This document shows positions 54,554 through 61,304 of a stretch of DNA of 61,304 nucleotides, in pieces. The notes below the pieces were generated by a model. The model saw only the letters and a program-made list of their open reading frames with translations, was not told the origin of the DNA and searched no databases. The stretch's first letter is position 1, and each line of letters opens with the position of its first letter. The translations under genes and the position numbers were made by a program. The stretch comes from Planctomycetota bacterium. Lineage in GTDB: Bacteria > Planctomycetota > Planctomycetia > Pirellulales > Pirellulaceae. The stretch spans positions 1-61,304 of the forward strand of contig JAPLNM010000028.1 of the NCBI GenBank assembly GCA_026692845.1. Direction: 5' to 3'.

Positions 54554-54735
54554 TTATCCTTCCGAACCGTTACGAACCGACCTGCGGGGAAGTTTCTTGA
54601 CATTCCGGAGTGAACTTTCTGAAGTTCTTTGGGGTAAAGGGTTTTAATTTGAGCTCTGATACCGAATAATCGGTCTTATCATACCGTGCGTCAGGGCGTA
54701 TCGCCTTGGGGTCAACTGCGTTTAGGGGAATTGGA

Positions 54736-55860
54736 ATGCTGCGGCTAACCAACCGGTTCGTATTGCTTTGCTCGGCTTTGCTCGGCTTAGGCCTCGTTGC
54801 CGCGAGTCTGCCGGCCTACGCCCAAGACGTATTGCCCGAAGCGCCGTCGAAGCAACGCATGGCGGCCCCTGTGGATCGAAACACCGACGGGGAACCCAAG
54901 GGTGCGACCTACGTTTCTTTGGACCCGAGTTTAGACCGACTCTTTTCCGGCGAGGACCCCAAGACACTTACGGATCTGAAGGCTTTGCAGACGCAACAGT
55001 CCAAGGTCGCAGGAAAGGTCCACCAAGTCACCGTCAATCTTCAGCACGGCAGCACGCAGGGAAGTGGTGTGCTGATCAACGAAGATGGATACATCCTGAC
55101 AGCAGCGCACGTAGCCGGTAAACCCAAGCAAAAGATGTGGGTTGTGCTACACGATGGTCGCCGAGTCGAAGGGATCAGTATGGGAGTCAACCGCGATACC
55201 GATGCGGGACTGGTTCGCATTCTGAAAACCCGCGACGAAAACAATCAACCTTGGCCTCATGCGGCCCTCCCGGCCGTCGGCGAACGCGTCAAGTCCGGGC
55301 AATGGTGCATCGCCGGTGGGCATCCAGGAGGGTGGGTTTCTGACCGTCCAGCCGTCATCCGCGTCGGGCGAGTCCTCGGAGTGACCGATTCGACAGTCGT
55401 TACGGATTGTTCGCTTATCGGCGGGGACAGCGGAGGACCACTTTTTGATCTTCAGGGCAAGCTCATCGGCATCCACAGCCGGATCGGGATCGACGTCGAC
55501 GACAACATGCACGTCCCGATGAACGTCTACATGGAATCCTGGGATCGCTTGGCCAACAGCGAAGCCTGGGGCGTCCTGCCGGGCTTCAGGCCCATCATCG
55601 GCGTGACGGCCGATCGCCAATCGGACACCAAAAGCGAATGCATCATCGGAACGGTCGCACCCAGAGGCCCTGCGGCCAAAGCTGGAATCGTTCCCGGGGA
55701 TCGGATCGTTCGTTTCCACAACGCCGATATCACCAGCTTCGATCGACTTAAAGAAGAAGTCGATGCGATGGTGCCAGGCGAAAAGGTCAATGTCGAAGTC
55801 TTGCGCGACGGCAAGAAGGTGAATTTGAAGTTGATTATCGGAGTTTCTGACGAGCCTTAA
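54736..55860 (+). CDS. Secreted serine protease with C-terminal PDZ (HtrA/trypsin-like)
   Basis: 374 residues from ATG 54736 (a TTG at 54706 is weaker). Signal peptide RFVLLCSALLGLGLVAASLP ending YAQDV. Trypsin-fold catalytic set is intact: GYILTAAHVAG (His125), DTDAGLVRIL (Asp156), LIGGDSGGPLFDL (Ser232). PDZ domain about 280-374: FRPIIGVTADRQ, PRGPAAKAGIVPGDRIVRFH, VPGEKVNVEVLRDGKKVNL. A periplasmic quality-control or processing protease. Its TAA overlaps the next ATG (TAATG), so it is coupled to the degenerate paralogue. Confidence 0.93.
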   Translation: MLRLTNRFVLLCSALLGLGLVAASLPAYAQDVLPEAPSKQRMAAPVDRNTDGEPKGATYVSLDPSLDRLFSGEDPKTLTDLKALQTQQSKVAGKVHQVTVNLQHGSTQGSGVLINEDGYILTAAHVAGKPKQKMWVVLHDGRRVEGISMGVNRDTDAGLVRILKTRDENNQPWPHAALPAVGERVKSGQWCIAGGHPGGWVSDRPAVIRVGRVLGVTDSTVVTDCSLIGGDSGGPLFDLQGKLIGIHSRIGIDVDDNMHVPMNVYMESWDRLANSEAWGVLPGFRPIIGVTADRQSDTKSECIIGTVAPRGPAAKAGIVPGDRIVRFHNADITSFDRLKEEVDAMVPGEKVNVEVLRDGKKVNLKLIIGVSDEP

Positions 55861-57302
55861 TGCTACCGAGAGACCGCATCATGAAGTTTGGGATCGACAA
55901 ATTATTGCTGCTCAGTTGCCTGGGGCTCTGGGGCGGAATGCTCGCCGAAAGTTCCCTCCGCACGCGCGACCCGCGATGCTTCGATGGGTCTTGCACCCCT
56001 GTTGCTCCCGCATTGCAGTTTCCTACGAGCATCGATAAAGACTCTAGGAGCCGAAGTTTTGAGGCTCTCCAAGAAGCCAACCAATCAGAAGCCAACCGGC
56101 CAGAAGCTAAACAAGCCGATCAAGAAGCCCAAGCGAGCGATTCGCTCGGGGATTTTCAGTTGGAACCCAGCGAGGATTTCGGTCCCCAGCGATTGATCCA
56201 ACAGCAGATGCGCGAGCAAGCCGGCGCCAATCGAGGACGAGACGGCCGTTTTGCAAGCAGCCGAGCCCGTCAGAGAAGTCAGTATGCGACGCTTCGGGCG
56301 TTCCGAGAAGCGATGGGTGAGCATTGGAAATCCACCGTCCAGATTTTCGACCAAAACCAACAAATCGCGCTCGGCGCTATCGCCCGACCCGATGGGTGGA
56401 TTGTCACGAAATCCTCCGAGATTCCAGACTCTGCCATCGAAATCCGATTGCATGACGGAACCAAAATCCCGGGTGTCGTCAAGGTCCGGAGGCCCGAACT
56501 CGACTTGGTATTGATCAAGATCGATCGCGATGGATTGCCAGCCATCCGTTGGAGTACCGATACGAAAGTACCGCTAGGGGGTTGGATCGCCAGCGCCGAT
56601 TCCAGATCGTTGCCTCTAGCCCTTGGGGTCGTGAGCGTCGAGAAAAGGAATATCCAAGCGCAACGAGCGCTGCTGGGGATCCAGTTGTCCTCGGTCCATC
56701 AAGGACCCCTGGTCGAAAACGTGGTGGTAGGTAGCGGCGCCTATAGAGCCGGTATACTCCAAGGGGACGTCATCATCAAGATCGAGGGCAAGCCCGTTGA
56801 GACCCGCCAAGAAGTTCTCAATTACCTGATGACCCTGACGGCAGGAAAAAGACTTACTGTCGATGTGAATCGAGACAGCAAGGCGATCTCTTTCGAAGCC
56901 CAGATGATGGACTTGACCAACATCATGCTCGATCCGACGGAACTCCAGGTCAATGGAAGCGTCTCTGCACGTTCGACAGGGTTTCGCGAAGTCATCGAGC
57001 ACGACAGCGTTCTGGAACCCCAGCACTGCGGGGGACCGATCGTCGACGTCGATGGAAACGCGATCGGATTGAATATCGCCCGGGCCGGACGCGTCAGTTG
57101 CTATGCGCTGATGGCCAAGACAGTTTCGAAGGCGATCGAGGAAATGATTCAAACCGCATCGACGCTCCAAGAGCAAACTGTCGGTCAGCAGCAGGATGCC
57201 GCGATTGGCGACAGTAGCACAAGCCTCGACTCCTCGGAAGTCGGCAGTGGTCTGAAGATCGAAGCCCTCAAGCCGCCGACTCCAGCCTCTCCTCTCCCTT
57301 AG
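55860..57302 (+). CDS. Catalytically degenerate protease paralogue with inserted PDZ
   Basis: 480 residues; signal anchor KLLLLSCLGLWGGMLAESSL. The trypsin-like N-lobe has GWIVTKSSEIPD where the active His would be (Ser186 in its place), and LDLVLIKID keeps the Asp (215). The C-lobe has LEPQHCGGPIVDVDGNAIGL, with Cys390 in place of the catalytic Ser. A PDZ domain (about 268-350: ALLGIQLSSVHQGPLVENVV, AYRAGILQGDVIIKIEGKP) lies between the two lobes instead of after them. In-frame 15-bp repeats (56073-56117) precede the lobes. Start is coupled to the active protease. Likely a pseudoprotease that binds or regulates its partner. Confidence 0.88.
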   Translation: MLPRDRIMKFGIDKLLLLSCLGLWGGMLAESSLRTRDPRCFDGSCTPVAPALQFPTSIDKDSRSRSFEALQEANQSEANRPEAKQADQEAQASDSLGDFQLEPSEDFGPQRLIQQQMREQAGANRGRDGRFASSRARQRSQYATLRAFREAMGEHWKSTVQIFDQNQQIALGAIARPDGWIVTKSSEIPDSAIEIRLHDGTKIPGVVKVRRPELDLVLIKIDRDGLPAIRWSTDTKVPLGGWIASADSRSLPLALGVVSVEKRNIQAQRALLGIQLSSVHQGPLVENVVVGSGAYRAGILQGDVIIKIEGKPVETRQEVLNYLMTLTAGKRLTVDVNRDSKAISFEAQMMDLTNIMLDPTELQVNGSVSARSTGFREVIEHDSVLEPQHCGGPIVDVDGNAIGLNIARAGRVSCYALMAKTVSKAIEEMIQTASTLQEQTVGQQQDAAIGDSSTSLDSSEVGSGLKIEALKPPTPASPLP

Positions 57303-57340
57303 AGACGCTATCGGTCCACCTCCAAATTGAAATCAACGCT

Positions 57341-58162
57341 ATGGTTGGCCCGGCCCCGAATTCAAATGGCGAATCGTCGGTCCAAGAAGTCCTCTTGCAT
57401 CTGAATCAAATCGCCCCTCTCGGACTAGCAGAAAGCTGGGACAACGTCGGACTCCTGGCAGGCGATCCGGCCATGCGAGTCAAGACTCTGATGACCTGCC
57501 TGAGCTTGACCGACTCGGTGCTCGAAGAAGCGATCCGACACGGCGTAAACTTGATCGTTGTCCATCATCCCGTCCCCTTCAAACCCATCGATCGAATCAC
57601 GACGCAGACGACCACCGGAAAGCTCCTCTGGGATGCCATCCGCCATTGCATCGCGATCTACTCCCCGCATACAGCTTGGGATAACGCACCCAAAGGTATC
57701 AATCGCCAATTGGCCCAGATCCTCCAACTCGGTAACTTGCGTCCTTTGCAAGTCTCTCCCAAGCCGGAATTCGCTCAGTCCGAACTTGGATCTGGTATCG
57801 TCGGCGAATTCGCCACAGCGACCAAACTTTCCGACCTATGGGCCCGACTCGAAAGTGCCATCCCGGGGATTCGTCCAAGGTGTACCGATCCGCAGGATTC
57901 CCATGTCGGTCGAGTCGGCATCGTCTGTGGTTCTGGGGCCAGTCTTATGCCGCTTGTGCTCAAGCACCAATGCGAAGCGTTCGTCACAGGGGAGGCGACG
58001 TACCATCAGTCGCTTGAGGCCCAAGCCCAAGGCGTCTCGATGCTGCTCATGGGCCATTTCGCAAGCGAACGCTTCGCGATGCACAAACTCGCATCGATGC
58101 TTCAGGCAAGCTTGCCCAACGTGCGATGTTTCGCGAGCCAAACCGAGCAATCGGACTTCTAG
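57341..58162 (+). CDS. Nif3-like (DUF34) dinuclear metal protein
   Basis: 273 residues. Metal motifs: AESWDNVGLLAGDPA, NLIVVHHPVPFKPIDRI, IAIYSPHTAWDNAPKGINRQ, GRVGIVCGSG, and EAFVTGEATYHQSLEAQAQ with LLMGHFASERFAMHKL. All the usual Nif3/YqfO His, Asp and Glu ligands are present. The family forms hexameric barrels; function is debated (GTP cyclohydrolase type Ib-like or metal chaperone). It starts 38 bases after the pseudoprotease gene, so may be cotranscribed. Confidence 0.92.
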   Translation: MVGPAPNSNGESSVQEVLLHLNQIAPLGLAESWDNVGLLAGDPAMRVKTLMTCLSLTDSVLEEAIRHGVNLIVVHHPVPFKPIDRITTQTTTGKLLWDAIRHCIAIYSPHTAWDNAPKGINRQLAQILQLGNLRPLQVSPKPEFAQSELGSGIVGEFATATKLSDLWARLESAIPGIRPRCTDPQDSHVGRVGIVCGSGASLMPLVLKHQCEAFVTGEATYHQSLEAQAQGVSMLLMGHFASERFAMHKLASMLQASLPNVRCFASQTEQSDF

Positions 58163-58173
58163 GCCCTCGCCGT

Positions 58174-58194
58174 AAGATAGCTTCCAATCTGTCC
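58174..58194 (+). repeat. Degenerate REP copy
   Basis: AAGATAGCTTCCAATCTGTCC matches the REP core (GGATAGGCTTCCAGCCTGTC) with one gap and a few changes, immediately after the Nif3-like gene and far from the RAYT cluster. Confidence 0.4.
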
Positions 58195-58543
58195 GTGTCT
58201 AAACTTCAACGCGCATCGATCGTAAACCACTAGTAGCCAAATCGCCGTTTTCGGGCCGCGAGGCTTGCGAATTAAGCTTCGACGGGTCAACCGCTATGGC
58301 TATCCCGGGCAGTTCTCCAATGCGAGGAGGCGAGCTGTAGCATTTCCTAAAGCATTCCTCGGAAACCTGTTAACTCATCAGTTCGAACCTGCATTTCCAA
58401 AACGGGACCGAACGGGTCTCGAGCTCCGTAAGTCATTGCCTTTAAATGCTTTACGTTTTCCAGGCGAAGAGAGTATTGTTACGAAGAGGGTTGCGCTCGG
58501 GGAGCGTTCAAATCCTAGGAATTTCCGAGGATTCGATTTAACC
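58195..58543. other. Gene-free spacer
   Basis: About 350 bases without a convincing gene; reading frames present have no protein-like composition. It precedes a hairpin at 58544-58575. Confidence 0.45.
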
Positions 58544-58588
58544 GAGAAGCCGAGGATTAGTTCCCTCGGCTTCTCTCGTTGTTTTTCC
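58544..58588 (+). terminator. Hairpin with T run
   Basis: A perfect 12-bp stem GAGAAGCCGAGG / CCTCGGCTTCTC (58544-58555 with 58564-58575) is followed by TCGTTGTTTTT on the plus strand. Good terminator form, but the nearest upstream gene ends 380 bases before it. Confidence 0.65.
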
Positions 58589-58659
58589 AGGGTTGCGGAG
58601 TTTCTTGCCAAGCTCGGTCCCAAACAGAGATCGCTCTGCCTTGGCCTGAATGCTACAGT

Positions 58660-58893
58660 ATGACCCCGTTGGAACGCTGGGATGAGTCGGCAAAATTGTG
58701 GCAGTTCTACTTGGATGCTGGTGGCTCACTTGATCCCGAACCCGATAGCCAAGGTCCTTTCGACGCTCTCATGCCACACGGTACGGCACCTGCTTATGGG
58801 CGACCTGCTTATGGGCGACCTGCTTATGGGCGACCTGCTTATGGGCGACCTGCTTATGGGCGACCTGCTTATGGGCGGTCAGGAAATGAGTAA
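58660..58893 (+). CDS. Small protein with six PAYGR repeats
   Basis: 77 residues from ATG 58660. N-terminus MTPLERWDESAKLWQFYLDA with GGSLDPEPDSQGPFD looks like the start of a conserved family, followed by six PAYGR pentapeptides coded by six copies of a 15-bp unit (58789-58878), then GRSGNE and stop. The repeat may have replaced the original C-terminus. Whether the product is functional is unknown. It lies 48 bases before a hypothetical gene on the same strand. Confidence 0.5.
   Translation: MTPLERWDESAKLWQFYLDAGGSLDPEPDSQGPFDALMPHGTAPAYGRPAYGRPAYGRPAYGRPAYGRPAYGRSGNE
58789..58878 (+). repeat. Six tandem copies of a 15-bp unit
   Basis: CCTGCTTATGGGCGA repeated six times (last copy ends GGCGG). 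The same block read in the next frame gives LMGDL repeats, so only the codon context decides the product. Confidence 0.95.
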
Positions 58894-58941
58894 AAAAACA
58901 AACAGGATTCAAGTTGCATCAACGAGAAGTAATTGCCGCGA

Positions 58942-60081
58942 ATGAGCGAATACCAAATAGTCAAATTCAGAGCCATTGATCGTCCGCTCTCGGATGAGCA
59001 ACTCCAGTTCATGGACCGCCAGTCGTCACGCGCTGAGTTCACCAAATGGGAATTCAAAGTTGAATACCATTACAGTTCGTTTCGTGGCGACATCGATGGA
59101 ATGCTGCGCAACGGCTACGACATCTTCTTGAACTATTCCAATTACGGGTACCGCGAGATTCGAATGCGGTTGCCCAACGGGTTGCCTTTCGCCAAAAGCG
59201 TTTGGTCAAAGTACATCAGCGTCAAAGGGTTCACGTGGACGCCAGATAAGACTGGAAAGGCAGGTATTCTTGCGATAGCTCCTTATCTAGACGAGGCGTA
59301 CGATCAAGTCTGGGCGTTCGATGACTACCTGGATGCGTCCGCAAAGTTGAGAGAGATGTTGATCGCTGGAGATCTCCGCGCGCTATACGCACTTTGGATG
59401 TGCGGTGCGATATCATCAGGCGATGAAGACGACGCAGTGATGGAACCGCCAGTACCTCACGGACTTGGGGAATTTTCGAGTGAAGCCGCTGAGCTATTTT
59501 ACTTTTTCGAAGCGGACCCATTACTTGTCGATGCTGCTGCCACTGGTATCCCAATGTTTAACGCTCTAGGCTCACAAGGTGATTCGGTAAAGGCTTGGTT
59601 TACCACAATAACCGATTCGCGCCGAGTCGCCATAATTCAGCGGTTGCTTTCGGAAGACCCAGTCGGCTTGAAAGCTGAGTTGCTCTCTGAGATTCGCGAC
59701 AGCCAACAAGCACCAAGTTGGCCCGTCAAACCGCCGACTCGCACCGTGGCACTACTGCGTCAAATGTGCGAGTCGCTACGTCAGAAAGAAGACGAAAAGG
59801 AGAAGAAGCAAGCTGCGGCCAAAGCCAAACGCGATGCCGATAATGCTGAGAAGCAGCGTCAAGCGAGGATGGTCGAGATTAAGTCTGCCCCAGATTCGTG
59901 GTTGAAGAAGGCCTCAAAGCTTGTTGAAAAACGCGGTACTGATAACTACCGTGAAGCAGCTTCCATTCTCGCCGACTTGCGAGATGCCTTGGGAGGTGAG
60001 CAAGGCAACCAAATCGCTCGCAAACATGCGGCACATCTTGCCCAGAAATATCCAACTCTCAACCTACTTAAGTCTTCTTGA
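58942..60081 (+). CDS. Hypothetical protein of an accessory family
   Basis: 379 residues from ATG 58942 (a TTG at 58933 is possible). The N-terminus reads SEYQIVKFRAIDRPLSDEQL, then SSRAEFTKWEFKVEYHYSSF, RNGYDIFLNYSNYGYREIRM and RLPNGLPF. I recognise this as the start of a widespread uncharacterised family often found in accessory regions. The middle has DLRALYALWMCGA; the C-terminal half is a charged helix (KEDEKEKKQAAAKAKRDADN). No enzymatic motif. Function unknown. Confidence 0.75.
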   Translation: MSEYQIVKFRAIDRPLSDEQLQFMDRQSSRAEFTKWEFKVEYHYSSFRGDIDGMLRNGYDIFLNYSNYGYREIRMRLPNGLPFAKSVWSKYISVKGFTWTPDKTGKAGILAIAPYLDEAYDQVWAFDDYLDASAKLREMLIAGDLRALYALWMCGAISSGDEDDAVMEPPVPHGLGEFSSEAAELFYFFEADPLLVDAAATGIPMFNALGSQGDSVKAWFTTITDSRRVAIIQRLLSEDPVGLKAELLSEIRDSQQAPSWPVKPPTRTVALLRQMCESLRQKEDEKEKKQAAAKAKRDADNAEKQRQARMVEIKSAPDSWLKKASKLVEKRGTDNYREAASILADLRDALGGEQGNQIARKHAAHLAQKYPTLNLLKSS

Positions 60082-60796
60082 TACAGTTGGCTTCCCGAAG
60101 GAAGAATTATTTGGTTTGACTTCACAAATTCGGCGTGCTGCGGTTTCCCTGGAATCGAAGATTGCAATGAATCCAGTACGCCTTCGGCTAACTGTTAAAC
60201 GAAGAATCTGGATGACCTGTAACCACGGCGGCTACGGGTCCGGGAGCGAGACTCTCTCGGTTAACGGGGGCAGGCGGGTTAACAGAGAGCTTGAGACAGC
60301 TTACCCATAAGGTTCACTCGATACATCGCGTAGCCTATTCAGCTCGTTTCGGTCGCGAACTGATGTCTTACGACACGCCCTACGCAAAACAGCCAACGCG
60401 CGACTCATAACCTACGCGAAAACCGATAAGCAACGAGCACTCACGGAGCCAGAATCAGTCACTAAAAATACGAAAGGATAGAAAAAAGCAATTTCACGAT
60501 CGTCTGCGATGCGTCTCTGAAGGATGTTCTCCAAAAATACAGAAATATCGTCCAGCGAATCTTCCAATATCGAAGAAACCGAACTTCATAGCGACAGCGG
60601 CAACGCTCAAAAGTACAGGGGAGCGGAGCCTCTGCAACGCCCCGAGTCTGGGAAGCTTACTCGATTTTCGAGCTTTTGCGGATTTTACATAGAAAGGCAG
60701 GTTCCATTGGCTAAGTTGTTCCTGTTATACTCTAGGGAGGCATTCCCTGGCACTCAGGTCATTACAAGAACAACGCGTCCTCCACCGGAACCACTC
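60082..60796. other. Gene-free stretch before the sulfatase remnant
   Basis: About 715 bases. No gene with protein-like sequence. Contains a short inverted repeat GGTTAAC...GTTAAC (60258-60283) and A/T-richer sequence at 60440-60540. It may be left over from rearrangement. Confidence 0.45.
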
Positions 60797-61304
60797 ATGA
60801 GAAACCACTTACCTTTCAACATCCTTTTGCTCATAGCCGCGCTGGTGGCTTACGCGGCACTGGTACCGGCGGCTCAAGCCCAAACTGCAAAGAAACCCAA
60901 CATTCTTGTCATCTGGGGAGATGACATCGGCACGGAAAACATCAGCTACTACAACCGTGGCATGATGGGTTACAAGACACCCAACATCGACCGAATTGCC
61001 AAGGAAGGTGTGTTCTTCACGGACTACGTTGGCAGAAGACCGATGTCACCATGGCTACCGTCATGAAGAGCCTTGGCTACAGCACCGGTCAGTTCGGGAA
61101 GAATCATCAGGGCGACCGCGACGAACATTTGCCCACAATGCACGGCTTCGATGAATTCCTCGGCAATCTCTATCACCTCAACGCAGAGGAAGAGCCAGAG
61201 AACGAGGACTATCCGGGCGACATGAAATTACCTGGCGGCAAAACCTTCCGCGAGGCTTTCGGACCACGCGGAGTGCTGCATTGCAAAGCCGACGGCAAGG
61301 GAGG
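60797..61304 (+). pseudogene. Broken arylsulfatase (runs off window)
   Basis: The ATG at 60797 begins a signal peptide (ILLLIAALVAYAALVPAAQA) and the sulfatase start KPNILVIWGDDIGTENISYY (metal Asp pair), YKTPNIDRIAKEGVFFTDY. Sequence then jumps at about 61031: the first frame reaches a stop at 61064-61066, while the +2-shifted frame continues as sulfatase, DVTMATVMKSLGY, TGQFGKNHQGDRDEHLPTMH, GFDEFLGNLYHLNAEEEPEN, to the end of the window. The missing part holds the C/S-x-P/A-S/T-R motif of the formylglycine residue. An inactive deletion allele is the straightforward reading. Confidence 0.8.

Noticed and set aside
58490-58540. Possible tRNA 3' half (GTTCAAATCCTAGG)
   Set aside because: The T-loop-like sequence is not flanked by a 5-bp stem and no acceptor or anticodon arms pair.
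58265-58663. Plus-strand 132-residue frame
   Set aside because: Runs through the terminator hairpin and has Arg/Phe-rich composition unlike a protein.

Overview
The window most likely comes from a planctomycete (Planctomycetota, Pirellulaceae/Rhodopirellula-like). The family mix points there: a DUF1559 pilin-like protein with the H-x9-DG motif, a DUF1080 sugar-hydrolase-like protein, a very large secreted cytochrome c/dehydrogenase-like protein, Tat-exported Gfo/Idh/MocA oxidoreductases, sulfatases, giant TPR proteins beside Tol/Exb components, a UPF0324/YeiH permease, DUF3309 and sll1863-like stress proteins, and many secreted proteins of unknown function. No rRNA, tRNA, CRISPR array or prophage was recognised. 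All assignments were read from translated sequence without database searches.

Layout. 1-0.6 kb: 3' part of endonuclease III. 0.9-4.3 kb: an eroded accessory stretch with a Uma2-type nuclease, remains of a CHAT-domain protein and of an alpha/beta hydrolase, then a REP-associated tyrosine transposase (RAYT) flanked by inverted REP sequences and a tandem 115-bp duplication. 4.4-10.5 kb: a DUF5722 glycosidase-like protein, a secreted protein with a damaged start codon, a NarL-type two-component pair, and small stress/membrane proteins. 11-15 kb: lipoproteins, a DUF1559 protein and a secreted amidohydrolase. 15.2-21.5 kb: a five-gene TPR/TPR/ExbB/ExbD/ExbD operon on the minus strand. 21.6-24.4 kb: a large two-TM envelope protein. 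24.4-29.4 kb: a minus-strand operon with an envelope protein, an ABC ATPase, a YeiH-type permease and a 56-residue membrane peptide. 29.4-32.7 kb: DUF1080, a monoheme cytochrome, a YPPTG-repeat secreted protein and a Trm112-like protein. 32.7-38 kb: Gfo/Idh/MocA plus SDR, and a GT2 plus GT39 lipid-linked glycosylation pair. 38-41.4 kb: a zinc-ribbon protein translationally coupled to a class II-like photolyase fused to an FAD/NAD(P) oxidoreductase. 41.7-46.3 kb: a plus-strand operon ending in a hydrolase and a molybdopterin oxidoreductase. 46.7-54.6 kb: minus-strand cytochrome/dehydrogenase, DUF485 plus sodium:solute symporter, and epimerase plus amidohydrolase. 54.7-58.2 kb: a secreted serine protease coupled to a catalytically dead paralogue, then a Nif3-like protein. 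58.2-61.3 kb: accessory sequence with a 15-bp repeat gene, a 381-residue orphan and a broken arylsulfatase.

Three themes stand out. First, there is tight translational coupling (ATGA, TGATG or TAATG junctions) in at least seven gene pairs. Second, short direct tandem repeats with a period of about 15 bp recur across the window, inside genes (in frame, often in signal peptides) and between genes. Third, gene decay is concentrated at the two ends. The most unusual proteins are the photolyase-oxidoreductase fusion and the pseudoprotease whose PDZ domain appears to sit inside the protease fold.
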